Shown in pieces: positions 46,983 to 54,905 of a stretch of DNA of 64,000 bases; position 1 is the stretch's first letter, and each line of letters starts with the position of its first letter. Below the pieces are notes generated by a model, which saw only the letters and a list, made by a program, of their open reading frames with translations, was not told the origin of the DNA and did not search any database. The DNA comes from Ignavibacteria bacterium (GTDB taxonomy: Bacteria > Bacteroidota > Ignavibacteria > Tepidaquicellales > Tepidaquicellaceae). The DNA lies in assembly GCA_041649015.1 (NCBI GenBank), contig JBAZNU010000003.1, positions 62,001-126,000 of the forward strand. The letters are read 5' to 3'. The position numbers were made by a program, and so were the translations under genes.

Positions 46983-48974
46983 TCATTTTATTAACATCAT
47001 TTTTTTGGTTGAAGAAAATTTCTCGGTCTGTATTTTGTAAAAATATATTCCTGTCGGAAGTGCCGAAGCATCCCAGTTTACAGAATAAACACCCTGATTC
47101 TTTTCTTCATTCACAAGTTTTGTGATTTCCTTTCCGAGCATGTCATAAACTGTAATTTTCACAAAAGTCCTTTCTGGAATCGAATACTTTATAGTCGTTG
47201 CAGGATTAAAAGGATTTGGATAATTCTGCATCAGCTCATATTTTTCAACAGTATTGTTTTCATTCTGATTTACTGAAACAGGATTTGAATACTTTATCTT
47301 TAAACCCCAGTTCAGCAGAGTTCCTGTATTGCCGGTACTTTTATCAAATATTCTTAATACCCAGTATCCCTCAGTTTGTTCATTTGCAAAACTACCAAGC
47401 GGCTGCTGTGGCCTGTAAGCACCCGTAAATGGCGGTGTTCCCTGTGTTATTGAAACTGCTGCTGTATCAGTAAACATTGTGTTTGTAAAATTTTGTCCGT
47501 TGTTTCCGTTGTACTGACTCAGATATTTTACATTATTGCCTTTTATTAACGAAATCTGCAGTTCACCGTCGTTCGGATGAATTAGATTCAGGTCAACAGT
47601 TAAATCCTCAACGTTACCTGTCAGAGGTACATATATTGTATCTCTTGTTGACTGAAGGTCAAGTATTGGCTTTTGATTCGAAGATGAATATGAACTATGT
47701 GAACAAACAAAGTATCTCAGCAATTGCTGTGGAGGATTACTCCCGGGAGGATTCACACCCGTTGCACCTTCAGGAAGCGAAGTTGAATAAAGTCCCGATG
47801 TATCCTGTGCAGCTATGTAATACGTAATCTGCGTACCCGCGGGCTGTCCCGGAATTCTGAACCTGTAAATCTCACCGGCTATTTCGTAAGGAGTAACATA
47901 ATTGAAATTTCCGTTCCCAACCTTGTAATAAACTCTCGGTGCCTTTAATCCCGTACCGACTGGCGCGCCGAATATCAGAGCCGCCTCAACAATCCTCGCG
48001 CTTGTATCGAATGAGGATACTACGGGCTGATGATTAATCATGTAAAATGATTCATCGGCAATTGAAAGTACTGCAGCAAGGTTTGCCTTAGCATTGTTCT
48101 TGAAATAGTTCATATTGAATAAACTGAATACATCTCCTGTTGTGTGATAATTAGGATGAAAATCGCTCGCGGGCTCAATCGAAGAAATAGCACCGATACC
48201 GTTATTCCAGAAAGCTAGATGGTCTGAGCCCCCTGAATTGTAAGATTTCAGCGCCGTCAGATTTAAATTGTACATTGAATAAGTTCTGATCAACATGTTT
48301 GCAAGATAATCGCAGTTCAGGTGAGTCATAATTCTTATCAGTCCGTCATTATTCCCGTCCCATGCAATCATATCCATGTTAATCAATCCAAATACAAATT
48401 CGTTGGGATTGGTTCTGCACGAATCCGCATAACCGTATGCACCCAGCAGACCAACTTCTTCCTCATCGAAAGCTATAAATTCAATCGTGTACTTCGGATT
48501 AAAATTTGCAACCAGTCTTGCAGACTCTAAAACAGCAGCCACACCCGAACCGTTATCATCCGCTCCTTTCATTGTATCGAGCGGACCAATACCCGCCCTT
48601 ATATTGTCATAATGCGCACCTATCAAAATCTTAATTTCAGGATGCAGATAACCCGTTTTTCTTGCGATAACATTCACGTTATGCGAATTGTTTGCCTGAT
48701 ATCTGACCTGCAATCCAAATGACTGAAACTTTTCATAAATATACTGAGCCGCCATTTGATTGCTCGGCGAGCTTGCGTGACGAGAGTAAATCCCGTAAGG
48801 TACACCGCCTATCGCAACGACGGTATCACCGCTCAATTCCCTCACATACCTGCCCATATTCTGCTCAGACATAAGATTGATAATAGAATCAACTTTACTG
48901 CTGTAAATAATTTGTGAAAAGAGTATTGCAGGTGTAATAAGGGAAACCAGTATAAAAAGTATGTACTTTTTCAT
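46983..48974 (-). CDS. secreted M28 aminopeptidase-like metallopeptidase with P-domain and T9SS tail
   Basis: A 663-residue secreted protein with a signal peptide (about 1-20). The M28 peptidase domain (about 75-320) has the two-zinc ligands His121 (GAHYDN), Asp139 or Asp140 (KGADDNGSG), the Glu171-Glu172 pair (DEEEVGLLG), Asp201 (NMDMIAWD) and His252 (GGSDHLAFW). A linker is followed by a proprotein-convertase P-domain (about 435-570, with LNLIHPNDGELQISL and GYWVLRIFDKSTGNTG). A T9SS sorting domain with NYPNPFNPATTIKYSIP ends the protein. It should cleave N-terminal residues from peptides at the cell surface. It is convergent with the LOG gene and ends next to repeat arrays. Confidence 0.93.
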   Translation of the reverse strand: MKKYILFILVSLITPAILFSQIIYSSKVDSIINLMSEQNMGRYVRELSGDTVVAIGGVPYGIYSRHASSPSNQMAAQYIYEKFQSFGLQVRYQANNSHNVNVIARKTGYLHPEIKILIGAHYDNIRAGIGPLDTMKGADDNGSGVAAVLESARLVANFNPKYTIEFIAFDEEEVGLLGAYGYADSCRTNPNEFVFGLINMDMIAWDGNNDGLIRIMTHLNCDYLANMLIRTYSMYNLNLTALKSYNSGGSDHLAFWNNGIGAISSIEPASDFHPNYHTTGDVFSLFNMNYFKNNAKANLAAVLSIADESFYMINHQPVVSSFDTSARIVEAALIFGAPVGTGLKAPRVYYKVGNGNFNYVTPYEIAGEIYRFRIPGQPAGTQITYYIAAQDTSGLYSTSLPEGATGVNPPGSNPPQQLLRYFVCSHSSYSSSNQKPILDLQSTRDTIYVPLTGNVEDLTVDLNLIHPNDGELQISLIKGNNVKYLSQYNGNNGQNFTNTMFTDTAAVSITQGTPPFTGAYRPQQPLGSFANEQTEGYWVLRIFDKSTGNTGTLLNWGLKIKYSNPVSVNQNENNTVEKYELMQNYPNPFNPATTIKYSIPERTFVKITVYDMLGKEITKLVNEEKNQGVYSVNWDASALPTGIYFYKIQTEKFSSTKKMMLIK

Positions 48975-49164
48975 AACCGTTTATTTAAGTTGTTTTTCAT
49001 AAACTTTCCTCCCCGTCCTTAAAAAAGCGGCGGTTTATTTAAAATACGTTCTCATAAAATTATAGTTTCAGATTAATAATGTCAGAATTCAAACCATCCG
49101 GAAAAAGTAAAATCAAAGTAGTGCTTATATGTGAAAGGTAACATCAAATTTCTTCATGCTCTAA

Positions 49165-49230
49165 AATATTGCCGTTGCCTTCAGGCAACGGAAAAAAGAG
49201 ATGCCAAAAAAGAAAGGGCTTCAGCCCCAT
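49165..49230. repeat. double-hairpin intergenic element
   Basis: AATATTG precedes an 8-bp stem CCGTTGCC / GGCAACGG with a TTCA loop (49172-49191), followed 24 bases on by GGGC / GCCC with the same TTCA loop (49216-49227). A truncated copy, with the same AAAATATTGCCGTTGCCT, starts at 50206. Confidence 0.75.
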
Positions 49231-49315
49231 AACAGTCGCAGTGATCATTAAAAATATCTTGTTTTTATCTTTCTTTATATTACTTTGTTGTTTTAGTCAT
49301 TTCTTTCTTCGACCT

Positions 49316-49346
49316 GTCATCCCCTGATGTTCTTACAGGGGATCTC
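49316..49346. repeat. GTCAT hairpin repeat, variant CCCCTG
   Basis: An 8-bp stem ATCCCCTG / CAGGGGAT closed by the 9-nt loop ATGTTCTTA, preceded by GTC. It belongs to the same family as 53098-53250. Confidence 0.8.
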
Positions 49347-49377
49347 ATCAATTTATCTTCTCTATCTTTTCCCTTTT

Positions 49378-49535
49378 AAAGTTCACAGTTCTTCCCTCCG
49401 TTACTCTTACTTCTTACAGTTTACAGCTTTATTCTTACTGCTTACAGCTTACTGATTACAACTCACTGCTTACAGCTTACTGTTTACTGTTTTCTGTTTA
49501 CTGTTCTCAGTTTACAGTTCTCAGTTCACGGTTCT
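49378..49535. repeat. TTCACAG / TTACAG-rich repeat tract
   Basis: Words CAGTTCACAG, CTTACAGTTTACAG, CTTACTGCTTACAG, CTGTTTACTGTT and AGTTCTCAG follow one another. The last part is translated as the C-terminus of the TPR protein. Confidence 0.75.
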
Positions 49536-50079
49536 CCTCCTCCTTTCCTCCTTCAGCTCTCTTAAAAATCTCTTTAACCTTCTCAAAATCCTTTTTAGAC
49601 TCTTCCTTCCTGCCAAGTACCGATAATATAAGCCCCCTAATTAAATATAACGAACAGTCATCCTGAATCTTTGATATCAACAAATTCATATCTTCAAGCG
49701 CCTTCTCACTTTTCCCGATGCGGCAATATGCCGTTGCCCTCTCTTCATATGCAGTCACGCTGTCAGGGTCCCGCATTATTGCTTCATCAAAAAAGGGCTC
49801 TTCAAGTTCAAATTCCTGTCTTGCACAAAGTAATTCCCCAATCGAGCAGTAGCAGTCAGCGTGCTCATAACCCAGCTTCAGTGCATCCAAAAAATTCCTC
49901 AGCGCCTCATCATTTCTTTTCATTCTCTTCAAAGCAATTCCCATATTGTACCTGTACTTTCCCTCTTCGGGACACATATCAACCGCAGCACTGAAATATT
50001 CAACCGCCTCGACATGCTTCATTCCTCTGCCGAGAATCTTTCCCCTGTCATTCAATCTTTCTGCTTCTTCTTTCCCCAT
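49507..50079 (-). CDS. tetratricopeptide-repeat protein
   Basis: A 190-residue protein of consecutive TPR helix pairs (about 7-38, 40-72, 75-105, 108-139, 141-175), with characteristic positions in KYRYNMGIALKRMKRNDEALRNFLDALKL and DCYCSIGELLCARQEFELEEPFF. There is no signal peptide, so it is cytoplasmic and likely a scaffold. The last residues NRELRTVN and the stop are encoded inside the TTCACAG tract, which may have replaced the original end. Upstream bases 50087-50203 look like a degenerate fragment of another TPR gene. Confidence 0.8.
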   Translation of the reverse strand: MGKEEAERLNDRGKILGRGMKHVEAVEYFSAAVDMCPEEGKYRYNMGIALKRMKRNDEALRNFLDALKLGYEHADCYCSIGELLCARQEFELEEPFFDEAIMRDPDSVTAYEERATAYCRIGKSEKALEDMNLLISKIQDDCSLYLIRGLILSVLGRKEESKKDFEKVKEIFKRAEGGKEEENRELRTVN

Positions 50080-50086
50080 AAAATTA

Positions 50087-50203
50087 TTAATTATATTTCT
50101 CTAAATACTCCTTTGCTTTATTCAAGCCAAGCAAATAAGCCTTTCCCAAAACAAATTACACTCATTAAAATACGCATCTGCATAATCAAGGTCAACTTCT
50201 ATG
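50087..50203 (-). pseudogene. degenerate TPR-like fragment
   Basis: On the minus strand a short frame reads DIEVDLDYADAYFNECNL, the typical start of a TPR (pattern DYADAYFN). It then needs a frameshift near 50145 to continue as GKAYLLGLNKAKEYLEKYN and stop. No start codon is in place: an AAAATATTGCC-type element abuts it. It is interpreted as the tail of a lost TPR gene, and chance resemblance is possible. Confidence 0.4.
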
Positions 50204-50205
50204 TC

Positions 50206-50225
50206 CTAAAATATTGCCGTTGCCT
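50206..50225. repeat. truncated double-hairpin element
   Basis: AAAATATTGCCGTTGCCTTT matches the left half of the element at 49165, with the right arm missing. Confidence 0.6.
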
Positions 50226-50664
50226 TTAGTCTTATGTTCTGAGGTATCAACAATCAACCGACAACTAACAACTACATGCTCCCTTCATTATTAATCACAA
50301 CATTTTTCGAAATTGTGCCACGAAAATTCTCATTTCTAAAAAATTTCTCCCCTTAAAAAAATCTTTTTCTTAAAATAAATCCCTGTTTTTTCTTTTTCTT
50401 AAAATCCGTACAAAAAAATCGACAAAAAGTTGCCGTGTCCAGATTTTGGTTTTTGTTGTGATTAATAATGAAAGGAGTATGTAAAATATGTTAATATAAA
50501 TTTCCCTGTTATTTTTTAAATATCAAATCCCTGAAAATGCTCAAAAATCGCACTTTCATTTTTTCTTAATCTTTCGGTTATCTTGTACTCAGATTGGTCT
50601 TAAATTGGTTTCTGATATTTCTCAGGCCTTTTTATCAGAAAAATTCAGCAGCATGTACAATAAA

Positions 50665-50686
50665 AAAACCCGCATCGGCGGGTTTT
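50665..50686 (-). terminator. terminator of the reprolysin-like gene
   Basis: A 9-bp stem AAAACCCGC / GCGGGTTTT with a 4-nt loop. On the minus strand it is followed by a T run (complement of the A run at 50662-50668). It lies 63 bases after the stop, behind a CTGTTCACAG tract. Confidence 0.85.
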
Positions 50687-50702
50687 CAAACTTATTAAAT
50701 TT

Positions 50703-50745
50703 TCTGTTCACAGATCACTGTTCACAGTTCACGATTTACAACGCA
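50703..50745 (-). repeat. CTGTTCACAG tract behind the reprolysin gene
   Basis: CTGTTCACAGATCACTGTTC, then ACAGTTCACGATTTACA, immediately follows the stop codon and precedes the terminator, the same layout as behind the giant genes. Confidence 0.65.
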
Positions 50746-50748
50746 CTT

Positions 50749-52992
50749 TTATTTTACTAAAATCATTTTTCTCGTTTCAGAATACTTTCCTGCTGTCAGT
50801 CTGTAAACGTACATTCCGCTCGATAGTTTACTGCCGTCGAATTCGTATGCGTAGCTGCCTTCCGTTCTCGTTTCGTTGTTTATCAGTTCCGCTACCAGCT
50901 TGCCGCTCATGTCATAAACGCTCAGCGATACTGCCGATTTCTGCGGTATCACAAAGTTTATCATCGTCGTCGGATTAAAAGGATTCGGGAAGTTCTGCGA
51001 TAGTTTAAATGTCAACGGCTCTGCGCCCTGGTTCGATATTCCCGATACTGTCGTTATTGAAAAGTTTATGTTTGATATGTCAAAGAAAATATTGTCGGCT
51101 GCTTCAACTTTTATTCTCGCCGTGCTTGTCGATACCATAGGAAGATTAACTGTTTCGCTTCCGTCATTCGGTGTGTTGGCTAGAAGCATTGTCTCAAATG
51201 TGTTGCCGCCGTCTGTTGAAAGTTTAATGTTTACGTTTGCGCAGTTTACTGGTGCTGTGTTTGTGCTCGCAACATCCCACGTTACCGTCTGCGGTATGTT
51301 TGCGTTTAGCGTTACTGCTGTGTTTGGTGATAATACCAGAAATGGTCCTGCCGATGCCGTAACGCCGTATGATATGAATTCAAACCCTTCTCCTCCGCCT
51401 CCAACTTTGTTATCCCTTGCAACAAGTACGAATGAAAGGTTTCTCGTATATGTCGGAAGTACTTCGCCTATTACCTGCACGTTGTTTAGCAGGCTCGATA
51501 GCTTTGGAAAAGTTCTCGTGCCCGTTGTAACTGGATTGAACGACCTGAATAAAGGTGCATTTCCCGTCGGTGCGTTCCAGCTTCCTGCAGGTCCTAAGTC
51601 ATACTGCTCCCAGCAATAGGTCAGCGGATCGTTGTTTGCGTCTGTCGCTGTTCCTGTCAGCGTAAACGGTGTAGATTTAGGAATCGTCTGTCCTCCGGGT
51701 CCAAGCGTTACCACTGGATTGAAATTTCCCGTGTTTGTTACTACGGCGCATGAGTTTCCTCCGCCGTTTGAAAATTGTATTATCTCGTCAAGACTCTTTG
51801 CTAAAAAGTACGCGTCGCTGTTGTTTTGTAAATCATTCGGTGAACATATTCCCGCGTAAGCCATTATCGTCGAACCGCTTCCGGGCTCGTATGCTGTTAC
51901 TGCATTCCTGTTTCCTCCGCCGCAGCTTCCTGTAGTTGAGTTAAATGTGTGGTTGGCGCCGTACTGATGTCCCATCTCATGTGCTACATAGTCTATGTAA
52001 AATGGATCGCCTATCGGTGATGGAAGTCCCGTAACTCCGCCTGCTTTCTGGCTTCCGCAAACACTGCTTAGGTATGCAACTCCTCCTCCGCCCGTGCTGA
52101 ATACGTGTCCTATGTCGTAATTTGCTGAACCGATTATGTTATTGCATGTGGTTATGTTTTGACTAAGCATTGCATTTCCGTTCGTGTTTGAATATGGGTC
52201 GGTTGATGCATTCGTGTATATGAGTAAATCATTGTTAGGTATAAGCACCATTCTTATTGACACCTCTTTCTCATATACACCGTTGACTCTGTTAAGTGCC
52301 GTTACAACCGCCGCAAGACCCGCAGCCACGGTTCCTCCGTGGTACGTCGTGTATTCACCCGTTGTCGCTATCGCCGTTCTGTAGGTTCTAAGCTGTCCTT
52401 CAAGCAGCACCCTTGTTGTTCCGTGCTCGTGTTTTGAATCTTCTTCCTTGTTTATTACATCACATTGAAAGCTTTCTCTTGGTATTATTTTGCTCTTGTA
52501 ATAGCTTATGTAATTTAATATGTCTCCCTTTGCATACGGATCTATAAATATTGAGTTTCCAGCCGTAAGTATCATTGCATGAAATCCTAAAGGTGTTATA
52601 TCAATCTTTGCTGTTGCATACGGGTCATCAATTCCCTGCGCCGTGTATGTTTTAATTTCAGGATACTTAACTGCAAGCCCCTCATCCATTGTTGGCGACT
52701 CAACTATCCTGAATTTGCTGAATCCTCCCTCAGGCAGCGGTAAATAAAGTATTGTGTTTGAGTTGCTCGCAAATACGTTTTTCTCCTGCGGTGCCGAATT
52801 AAGTACATTCCTTATTTCAGGTATGTTCAGCGTTAATGTCCTGTATTCTTCAGGAATAATCACCCTCTCTCCAAGCGTCTGTACATTCTGTTTTGAAATA
52901 TCCTGCCAGTAAGAAGTGTTCTGTGCATTAAGTGTAATAAAAGTGCCTAAGGTTACCATAAGCACCACCAAGTAATGAAACGTCTTTGCCAT
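50749..52992 (-). CDS. secreted reprolysin-like zinc metalloprotease with T9SS sorting domain
   Basis: A 747-residue secreted protein. The signal peptide (about 1-23, ends LNAQ) is followed by a propeptide-like region (about 24-195) and a metzincin-like catalytic domain with VAHEMGHQYGANH (His338, Glu339, His342, His348), as in M12B reprolysin-type peptidases. Beta-sandwich modules (about 430-650) and a T9SS tail with NFPNPFNPTTMINFVIP follow. It probably digests extracellular proteins. It is the most upstream gene of a minus-strand stretch but has its own terminator and spacer. Confidence 0.92.
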   Translation of the reverse strand: MAKTFHYLVVLMVTLGTFITLNAQNTSYWQDISKQNVQTLGERVIIPEEYRTLTLNIPEIRNVLNSAPQEKNVFASNSNTILYLPLPEGGFSKFRIVESPTMDEGLAVKYPEIKTYTAQGIDDPYATAKIDITPLGFHAMILTAGNSIFIDPYAKGDILNYISYYKSKIIPRESFQCDVINKEEDSKHEHGTTRVLLEGQLRTYRTAIATTGEYTTYHGGTVAAGLAAVVTALNRVNGVYEKEVSIRMVLIPNNDLLIYTNASTDPYSNTNGNAMLSQNITTCNNIIGSANYDIGHVFSTGGGGVAYLSSVCGSQKAGGVTGLPSPIGDPFYIDYVAHEMGHQYGANHTFNSTTGSCGGGNRNAVTAYEPGSGSTIMAYAGICSPNDLQNNSDAYFLAKSLDEIIQFSNGGGNSCAVVTNTGNFNPVVTLGPGGQTIPKSTPFTLTGTATDANNDPLTYCWEQYDLGPAGSWNAPTGNAPLFRSFNPVTTGTRTFPKLSSLLNNVQVIGEVLPTYTRNLSFVLVARDNKVGGGGEGFEFISYGVTASAGPFLVLSPNTAVTLNANIPQTVTWDVASTNTAPVNCANVNIKLSTDGGNTFETMLLANTPNDGSETVNLPMVSTSTARIKVEAADNIFFDISNINFSITTVSGISNQGAEPLTFKLSQNFPNPFNPTTMINFVIPQKSAVSLSVYDMSGKLVAELINNETRTEGSYAYEFDGSKLSSGMYVYRLTAGKYSETRKMILVK

Positions 52993-53067
52993 TTGTTAAT
53001 TTTTTAAATTATGAGTATTATATTAAAACATTTTTTCTCAAATAATAATTCTTATTTTTCTTTTACT

Positions 53068-53131
53068 CTGTCATCCTCTCCGCTGTCATCCCCTCCGCTG
53101 TCATCCCCGCATGTTTTTAGCGGGGATCTAA
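53068..53131. repeat. GTCAT hairpin repeat, tandem partial units plus full copy
   Basis: Two 15-bp partial units (CTGTCATCCTCTCCG and CTGTCATCCCCTCCG) precede a full copy with an 8-bp stem ATCCCCGC / GCGGGGAT and the loop ATGTTTTTA (53103-53127). Confidence 0.85.
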
Positions 53132-53176
53132 TCATGATTCAGACAGAAAGTCCAGTGATGCAAAAACAATAATCCC

Positions 53177-53207
53177 TGTCAACCCCGCATGTCTTTAGCG
53201 GTGATCT
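53177..53207. repeat. GTCAT hairpin repeat, damaged copy
   Basis: AACCCCGC / GCGGTGAT around loop ATGTCTTTA: two of the eight stem pairs are lost, so this copy looks decayed. Confidence 0.75.
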
Positions 53208-53219
53208 TATCTCATACCC

Positions 53220-53252
53220 TGTCATTCCAGCATGTTTTTAGCTGGAATTCAG
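53220..53252. repeat. GTCAT hairpin repeat, variant CCAGC
   Basis: An 8-bp stem ATTCCAGC / GCTGGAAT around loop ATGTTTTTA (53224-53248), preceded by GTC. The stem sequence differs from that at 53103 at matching positions on both arms. Confidence 0.85.
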
Positions 53253-53400
53253 TTACAAACATAGATCTATCCTCATCCATCAGCTCAATCTGTGCAGATT
53301 CGCGTTCTATTTCTGTTATTATTTCTCTGCATCCATCATACGCATTTATCTATTATTTTTTAACCTCAAATAACTTATTTTTAAAGAATTATTTATTTGA

Positions 53401-54375
53401 ATGCAAAAAGATATAAGAAACGCCAGGGACGTTGTCCTTAAAGAAAAGAAAGAAATTCAGCTCCTCCTTAATAGGTTTGGAGAGAAACGATTTCAAAAGA
53501 ATTTTTCCTCTGCAATCGATTCTATCTTTAAATGCAAAGGTAAAGTTGTTATCTCGGGAGTCGGTAAAAGCGGTATCGTAGCTCAAAAAATGGTTGCCAC
53601 TTTTAATTCAACCGGCACCCACTCCGTATTTCTTCATTCTGCCGACAGCATCCACGGCGACCTCGGTATCGTTGAAAGCGGCGATGTCGTTATACTTATT
53701 TCAAAAAGCGGTGAGTCGGAAGAAATAAAAAACCTTATTCCTTATTTAAAAAATATCAAGATTAAAATAGTTTTAATCACTGGTAATCTTAAGTCTTCTC
53801 TTGCTAAAAAAGCCGATATTGTTATAGATGCCTCGGTTAAAGTTGAAGCATGTCCGCATAACCTTGCACCTACTTCTTCATCAACTGTAACTCTTGTTAT
53901 CGGTGATGCTCTTGCTGTTGCTCTTCTTCAAAAACGCGGTTTCACAAAAGAAGATTTTGCATTCCTGCACCCGGGCGGAGTTCTCGGAAGAAAACTTCTT
54001 CTTAAAGTTGAAGATATTATGGTGCGTGATAAGAATATCCCCGTTGTTAAAAAGGATACTAAACTTAAGGATGTTATTTATGAAATGTCTTCTAAACGTC
54101 TCGGTTGTGCCGTCGTAATGAATAAAGATAGGATTGAGGGCTTTATAACAGATGGTGATATCCGCCGCCTGCTTGAAAACGATGTTGAGGTAAGGTCTGT
54201 CCTCGCAAAAGACCTCATGAACAAAAAACCTAAAACCATTCAACGTCAAACCCTCGCTAAAACTGCTCTGGAAATAATGGAGAAGAATAAAATTACACAG
54301 CTTATTGTCGTTGATAAATCAAAAAAACTTTGCGGCATTCTTCATATTCATTCTCTTATTGAACTTGGACTTTGA
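53401..54375 (+). CDS. kdsD: arabinose-5-phosphate isomerase
   Basis: A 324-residue enzyme that makes D-arabinose 5-phosphate from ribulose 5-phosphate, the first step of KDO synthesis for LPS. The SIS domain (about 35-170) has GVGKSG (53-58), HGDLG (85-89) and SKSGES (101-106). Two CBS motifs close it (about 205-265 and 270-324). The length matches KdsD/KpsF/GutQ. The stop overlaps the lptC start (TGATG), and the whole run kdsD-lptC-ostA is a conserved LPS cluster. A GutQ-like role is less likely in this setting. Confidence 0.93.
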   Translation: MQKDIRNARDVVLKEKKEIQLLLNRFGEKRFQKNFSSAIDSIFKCKGKVVISGVGKSGIVAQKMVATFNSTGTHSVFLHSADSIHGDLGIVESGDVVILISKSGESEEIKNLIPYLKNIKIKIVLITGNLKSSLAKKADIVIDASVKVEACPHNLAPTSSSTVTLVIGDALAVALLQKRGFTKEDFAFLHPGGVLGRKLLLKVEDIMVRDKNIPVVKKDTKLKDVIYEMSSKRLGCAVVMNKDRIEGFITDGDIRRLLENDVEVRSVLAKDLMNKKPKTIQRQTLAKTALEIMEKNKITQLIVVDKSKKLCGILHIHSLIELGL

Positions 54376-54905
54376 TGCGTATTGCATATCCATACATATT
54401 AATCCTGCTCTTTGGGATTCTGCTCTCTGCCTGTGAAAATAAGTTCGTGCCGCCTAAAACCGACCTGAAATCTGAAGATATTCCCGAACAGGAAAGCTGG
54501 CATTCGTCTGTCGCATTCTCTGATTCGGGTAAGGTTAAAGCCATCCTTCGTGCAGGTCACATAATGGCTTTCAATAAAAAAGGTTATACCCTTATCGATA
54601 GCGGCGCCAAAGTTGATTTCTACAGGGATAAGGCTATTGTGTCAACTCTTACAAGCAAAAGAGGTAAAGTAATTGAACCGTCTAAAAACATTGAGATCTA
54701 TGACAGCGTCGTTGTTGTGAATAATGAAGGAAGCATCCTGCAAACCCAAAAACTCTTCTGGGATAATCAAACTCAAAGAGTTTCGACCGAAGAATATGTA
54801 AAAATTAAAACTCCAAAAGAAGAAGTCGAAGGTATCGGATTTATTTCTGACCAGAACTTGAAGAACTATACTATTTTCAAAGTTACAGGAACGTTCGCTA
54901 AGTGA
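54375..54905 (+). CDS. lptC: LPS export periplasmic lipoprotein LptC
   Basis: A 176-residue protein from ATG at 54375, preferred over the TTG one codon upstream because it sits in the coupled TGATG junction. It has a lipobox LLSAC (Cys20) and a single LptC/OstA-type jelly roll: SVAFSDSGKVKAILRAGHI, VDFYRDKAIVSTLTSKRGKVIE, IEIYDSVVVVNNEGSILQTQKLFWDNQTQ. LptC passes LPS from the LptBFG transporter to LptA across the periplasm. E. coli LptC is anchored by a helix rather than a lipid, but lipoprotein LptC is usual in Bacteroidota. It lies between kdsD and the OstA gene. Confidence 0.88.
   Translation: MRIAYPYILILLFGILLSACENKFVPPKTDLKSEDIPEQESWHSSVAFSDSGKVKAILRAGHIMAFNKKGYTLIDSGAKVDFYRDKAIVSTLTSKRGKVIEPSKNIEIYDSVVVVNNEGSILQTQKLFWDNQTQRVSTEEYVKIKTPKEEVEGIGFISDQNLKNYTIFKVTGTFAK

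Larger units (their letters stand above)
48975..49506. other. intergenic region with palindromic elements and a repeat tract
   Basis: 532 bases. It holds a double hairpin (49172-49227), a covarying 9-nt-loop hairpin (49316-49346) and a TTACAG/TTCACAG-rich tract (49378-49535). No gene was seen. Confidence 0.6.
50080..50748. other. intergenic region with a TPR gene remnant and a terminator
   Basis: 669 bases between two minus-strand genes. 50087-50203 is a decayed TPR-like fragment, a truncated hairpin element sits at 50206-50225, a terminator at 50665-50686 and a CTGTTCACAG tract at 50703-50745. The middle (50280-50640) is AT-rich, probably with the TPR gene's promoter, and no gene was seen. 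Confidence 0.5.
52993..53400. other. intergenic region with GTCAT hairpin repeats
   Basis: 408 bases between divergent genes. It contains the hairpin cluster 53068-53250 and AT-rich flanks, no gene. Promoters of the reprolysin gene and of kdsD must lie on either side of the cluster. Confidence 0.6.

Noticed and set aside
54372..54374. TTG start for lptC one codon upstream
   Set aside because: The ATG at 54375 gives the standard signal and sits in the TGATG coupled junction.
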